Source of the DNA: Blasia pusilla
Taxonomy: Eukaryota > Marchantiophyta > Marchantiopsida > Blasiales
Reading direction: 5' to 3'
Length of the DNA stretch: 64,000 nucleotides
NCBI GenBank assembly: GCA_050084515.1
Contig: CM114271.1
Coordinates: 3,782,001 to 3,846,000, forward strand
The notes below the pieces were generated by a model. It was not told the origin of the DNA and made no database searches. It saw nothing but the letters and a program-made list of their open reading frames with translations. Positions within the stretch are counted from its first letter, which is position 1. The number at the start of each line of letters is the position of its first letter. A program made the translations under genes and the position numbers. Shown here piece after piece: positions 61,434-64,000 of this stretch.

Positions 61434-63379
61434 TCGGAAGATGGAGTGACTAGCCATAAACTAGAATGTGGACTGATCAACCAAGACTGATGACTAACTC
61501 AAAGGGGAACTGATCGAAGAATATAGGGACAAAGGGATCTGCCCTGCCCGGCTCGACTGAAGAGCAAGGAGATTCGGGTCGGGGCGGTAATGGAATAGCG
61601 GCAGAAAATCGAGAGGTGGACCGACCAGCCAGAATACACGACTAACTCGAAGGGGAACTCACCAAAGAATATAGGGACCTATAAGGCCACCCCGCTGAAC
61701 CCGATCGAAGAATAAGGAGAGTTGGGTTAGGGCGGAAATGGAGTATGATTGACTCGAGATAATAGTACCCAAGAAGGGGAAAGCCTAAAGTGGTGAGCCT
61801 TGAAATGGACTAAGGCCTAAGGAGGGTACTTAAGGAAAGAAAAGGAGAAATTAGAAGAAGAAGGATTAACCGGAAAGTGACAAAGAGAAGGAGTAGGAGC
61901 AAAACCTGGCGAGGTGGCCATACCCGAACAGGGACACCATCAAGAGTTCCTACCACAAGTGAAAGAGAGTGCACTAGACAAGATGCCGCGGTGCATGATA
62001 GCCAGATACTTAGATACGCGTAAAAAAATCAGGAGTGTGATGTGTTGGGGGCAACGAGACAATCAAAACGACAAGACAAGCTTGGAGAGAACTAGACGCA
62101 CATGTAGCCCCCGGGAGAGGACAACAAAGACCATTTGCCAAGACAAAGAAGTGATCGAGAGACAGCACCCGGACTTTGTTCCAAGTCTTCATTTGGAAGG
62201 ATCACCTAATTGAGGGGACCAAGTGGTTGGTGAAGATCTTTAAGCACGTCTGCCCAACACACACACAAGGACCCGAGCCAAGGAATCGCCTTAACAACCA
62301 AGTAAGTACTAACCTTACAAAGAATCTTGAGATAATCCAAGTGAATGTTAGAGGCATAAGACTCAAAGGGGCGATGATCGGTGCATGGGGACAAACGAAC
62401 GAGTGGGATATCATGGGGATCTTGGAAACCCTAGCCACCATATTCTCAATAAAAGGATACGAGGTAGTACAAGCACCACGTTCAAGAAGACTAGGAGAAT
62501 TAGGAGTAGCAATGTCCATGCAACGTGGATTGCAAGTAAGAACGATTGAGATTGATCTGTGTTTCATCCTTGTAATGTTGAGGTTGGGGCGGCAAGAAGG
62601 CAACGCATGGGTCATTGGAACAGTATATTTACAAGGGTGTCGCGCACAAGACCAAGCAAGGTAGAAAGCAACGGAACGCCTACGTCAGGAAATGGAAAAA
62701 GTGTTTGCTAACTTTTCGAGTTGACATGTCATAATAGTGGATGATTTCAATAAAAAGGCCGCCATGGCTCCATCCTTGAGTTTGAATCTCCATGAGCACC
62801 TACGATTTATCCCGGCGGCGGGGGACCCAAGATCAAAATACAAATGGACACAAAAAATGGCTCAACACATTGCCAATGCTGGAACCATACTTGACGTTAG
62901 ATATTGTCATAGCCTTAGCGATCCCCGTCCTTCTCCCCCCACCCCCTGAAGGTGCTCCATGAGGTTGAAATAAGTCCAAATCATGGACCAATATGGGTGG
63001 AAGTCAAAGAAACGACCCACCCCCAACCTCAAGCATAATGGGCATTCAGGGTAAATGGAGACCAACTCAAGAAGGTGGATCCACTCAAGTTCCTGGCGGA
63101 TAGACAATGGAGGCAGATCATGAGCATGGAATAGATCGAATATGAGGAACTAATGCAAATAATGAGGAATATTACTAAGAGTTGGTGCCTTACGGAGAAC
63201 CTAAAGGAAATAAAGAGGGAGAGACAAGAGAAGCACCAAAGAAACCTCATACAGAAAGTGGAGCGCCTCAGGGAAAGCTCGAGATTTACAAGCGAGAGTG
63301 GGTGCACAGAGAATGACAGAGGAGAGGATCGCTGAAATTATGAGGGATCTGAAACGCACAATCCACGCCAAGAACAAGG
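61434..63379 (+). mobile_element. 5' half of a LINE with endonuclease domain
   Basis: A 5' region (61434-61910) precedes an ORF1-like basic segment (61914-62213). From 62320 an AP-type endonuclease domain starts: LEIIQVNVRGIRLKG, WDIMGILET and GYEVVQAP, interrupted by TAG at 62662, then HVIIVDDFN. After that come frameshifts and the linker to RT (NGDQLKKVDPLKFLADRQWR, LRESSRFTSESG near 63270-63305). RT itself is missing because the inverted LTR at 63380 interrupts the element. Whether this is the same family as the (TC)n-flanked LINE 3' ends cannot be tested, since the parts do not overlap. Confidence 0.75.
61468..61763. repeat. 148-bp tandem duplication in LINE 5' region
   Basis: GTGGACTGATCAACC at 61468 and GTGGACCGACCAGCC at 61616 open two related units. 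Both continue with GACTAACTC(A/G)AAGGGGAACT, AGAATATAGGGAC and GGGCGG(T/A)AATGGA. Tandem 5' monomers are known to act as promoters in some mammalian L1 elements. That role here is only a suggestion. Confidence 0.8.
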
Positions 63380-64000
63380 TGTCGTGCGCATACACATCGC
63401 TACACAACATACATCGTTGTCATCAAACATACACATAAACACACACGATCCCATGCTAACTCATGTCATCCATACACATAGGCGAGAAGTACCAAAATAT
63501 CTCCAATAAAGTAAGATCCAATCTCTCTCTACATCATCTCACACTATAGCTCTCAAAGGTGTGCACTCTCTCTCATGTCAAACCAAACGCACTCTCCTAA
63601 TGAGAGGCTTGGGTTACACTCACAAGGCAAGGGACCATAGCTCCGCCGTCTCATGTCAAGAGGTTCAACAAAGAGAGAATGAGCTCTCAAGCTTTCTCTC
63701 CTTGAGGTATACCCCTCCCCTCTCCCAAGCTCTCTCCATGGTAACCTATGCTTCCAAGTCACCTCCTTGGCTCTTGACCTGATGTAGGAGGTCAAGGGCC
63801 ACTTACCAAAAATAGAAAGTCAACAATCCCCAATATGGAAACTTACCCGAAATAGTAAGTTTATCTATATGGCTCCAAATGAGCCGAAACGAAGGGGAAA
63901 CCTGCTCTCTTAGGTTTCTCAGGGCCTCAACAGGTCATTCTCAACCTCCTAGGCGTGTCCTCCACTACTCGTGAAGACGCTCTGCTAGATCCCACCGATT
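63380..64000 (-). mobile_element. Inverted LTR of the element 2 type (element 3), cut by window end
   Basis: Reverse complement matches 59530-60167, including TACCATGGAGAGAGCTTGGG, CTCATTCTCTCTTTGTTGAA and CGGCTCATTTGGA. It ends GCGCACGACA (complement of TGTCGTGCGC at 63380). The terminal 125-bp segment (63380-63504) is present at this outer end. The LTR start lies beyond the window. It interrupts the LINE at 63379. Confidence 0.85.

Overview
This window is nuclear DNA of a streptophyte, most likely a land plant. The signs are GT-AG introns in every host gene, a standard nuclear tRNA-Asn(GUU), a plant-like choline-transporter gene, a HAD-hydrolase gene with a transit-peptide-like first exon, and a mixture of Ty3/gypsy, LINE and Helitron debris. 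I cannot name the species. The retroelements resemble those described in charophytes, so a seed-free plant is my best guess.

Layout. Positions 1-9261 are a Ty3/gypsy retrotransposon (element 1), lacking only the start of its 5' LTR. Its order is gag, aspartic protease, a complete C5-cytosine DNA methyltransferase (DNMT), reverse transcriptase, RNase H, integrase and a C-terminal PHD finger, then the 3' LTR. It is GC-rich and sits in AT-rich DNA. Positions 9262-12808 are intergenic with satellite-like tandem arrays next to the tRNA-Asn gene. From 12969 to 15361 there is an unrecognised plus-strand gene (five phase-consistent exons). From 18530 to 25315 there is a 14-exon gene for a 593-aa coiled-coil protein. 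From 30219 down to 25783 (minus) there is a 9-exon HAD-hydrolase gene with a LINE fragment in its first intron. From 39860 down to 35166 (minus) there is a 10-exon choline-transporter-like (SLC44/CTL) gene of 710 aa. Positions 41600-52000 are very AT-rich, gene-free and built largely of decayed duplications.

Positions 53414-60167 hold a second, decayed member of the DNMT-gypsy family (element 2). It is 5'-truncated, its DNMT motif IV is mutated, its RT YIDD is now YIDE, and the PHD finger is lost. It is followed by a Helitron/PIF1 helicase remnant (60260-61433), the 5' half of a LINE (61434-63379) and an inverted LTR of the same gypsy family (63380-64000).

The notable system is the retrotransposon that carries its own DNA methyltransferase together with a PHD histone reader. 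Most premature stops in it look like C-to-T or G-to-A transitions, as expected if the element has itself been methylated. A second candidate is a LINE family whose copies are bounded by (TC)n tracts, suggesting insertion into microsatellites. All exon models were built by eye from splice signals and reading-frame continuity.
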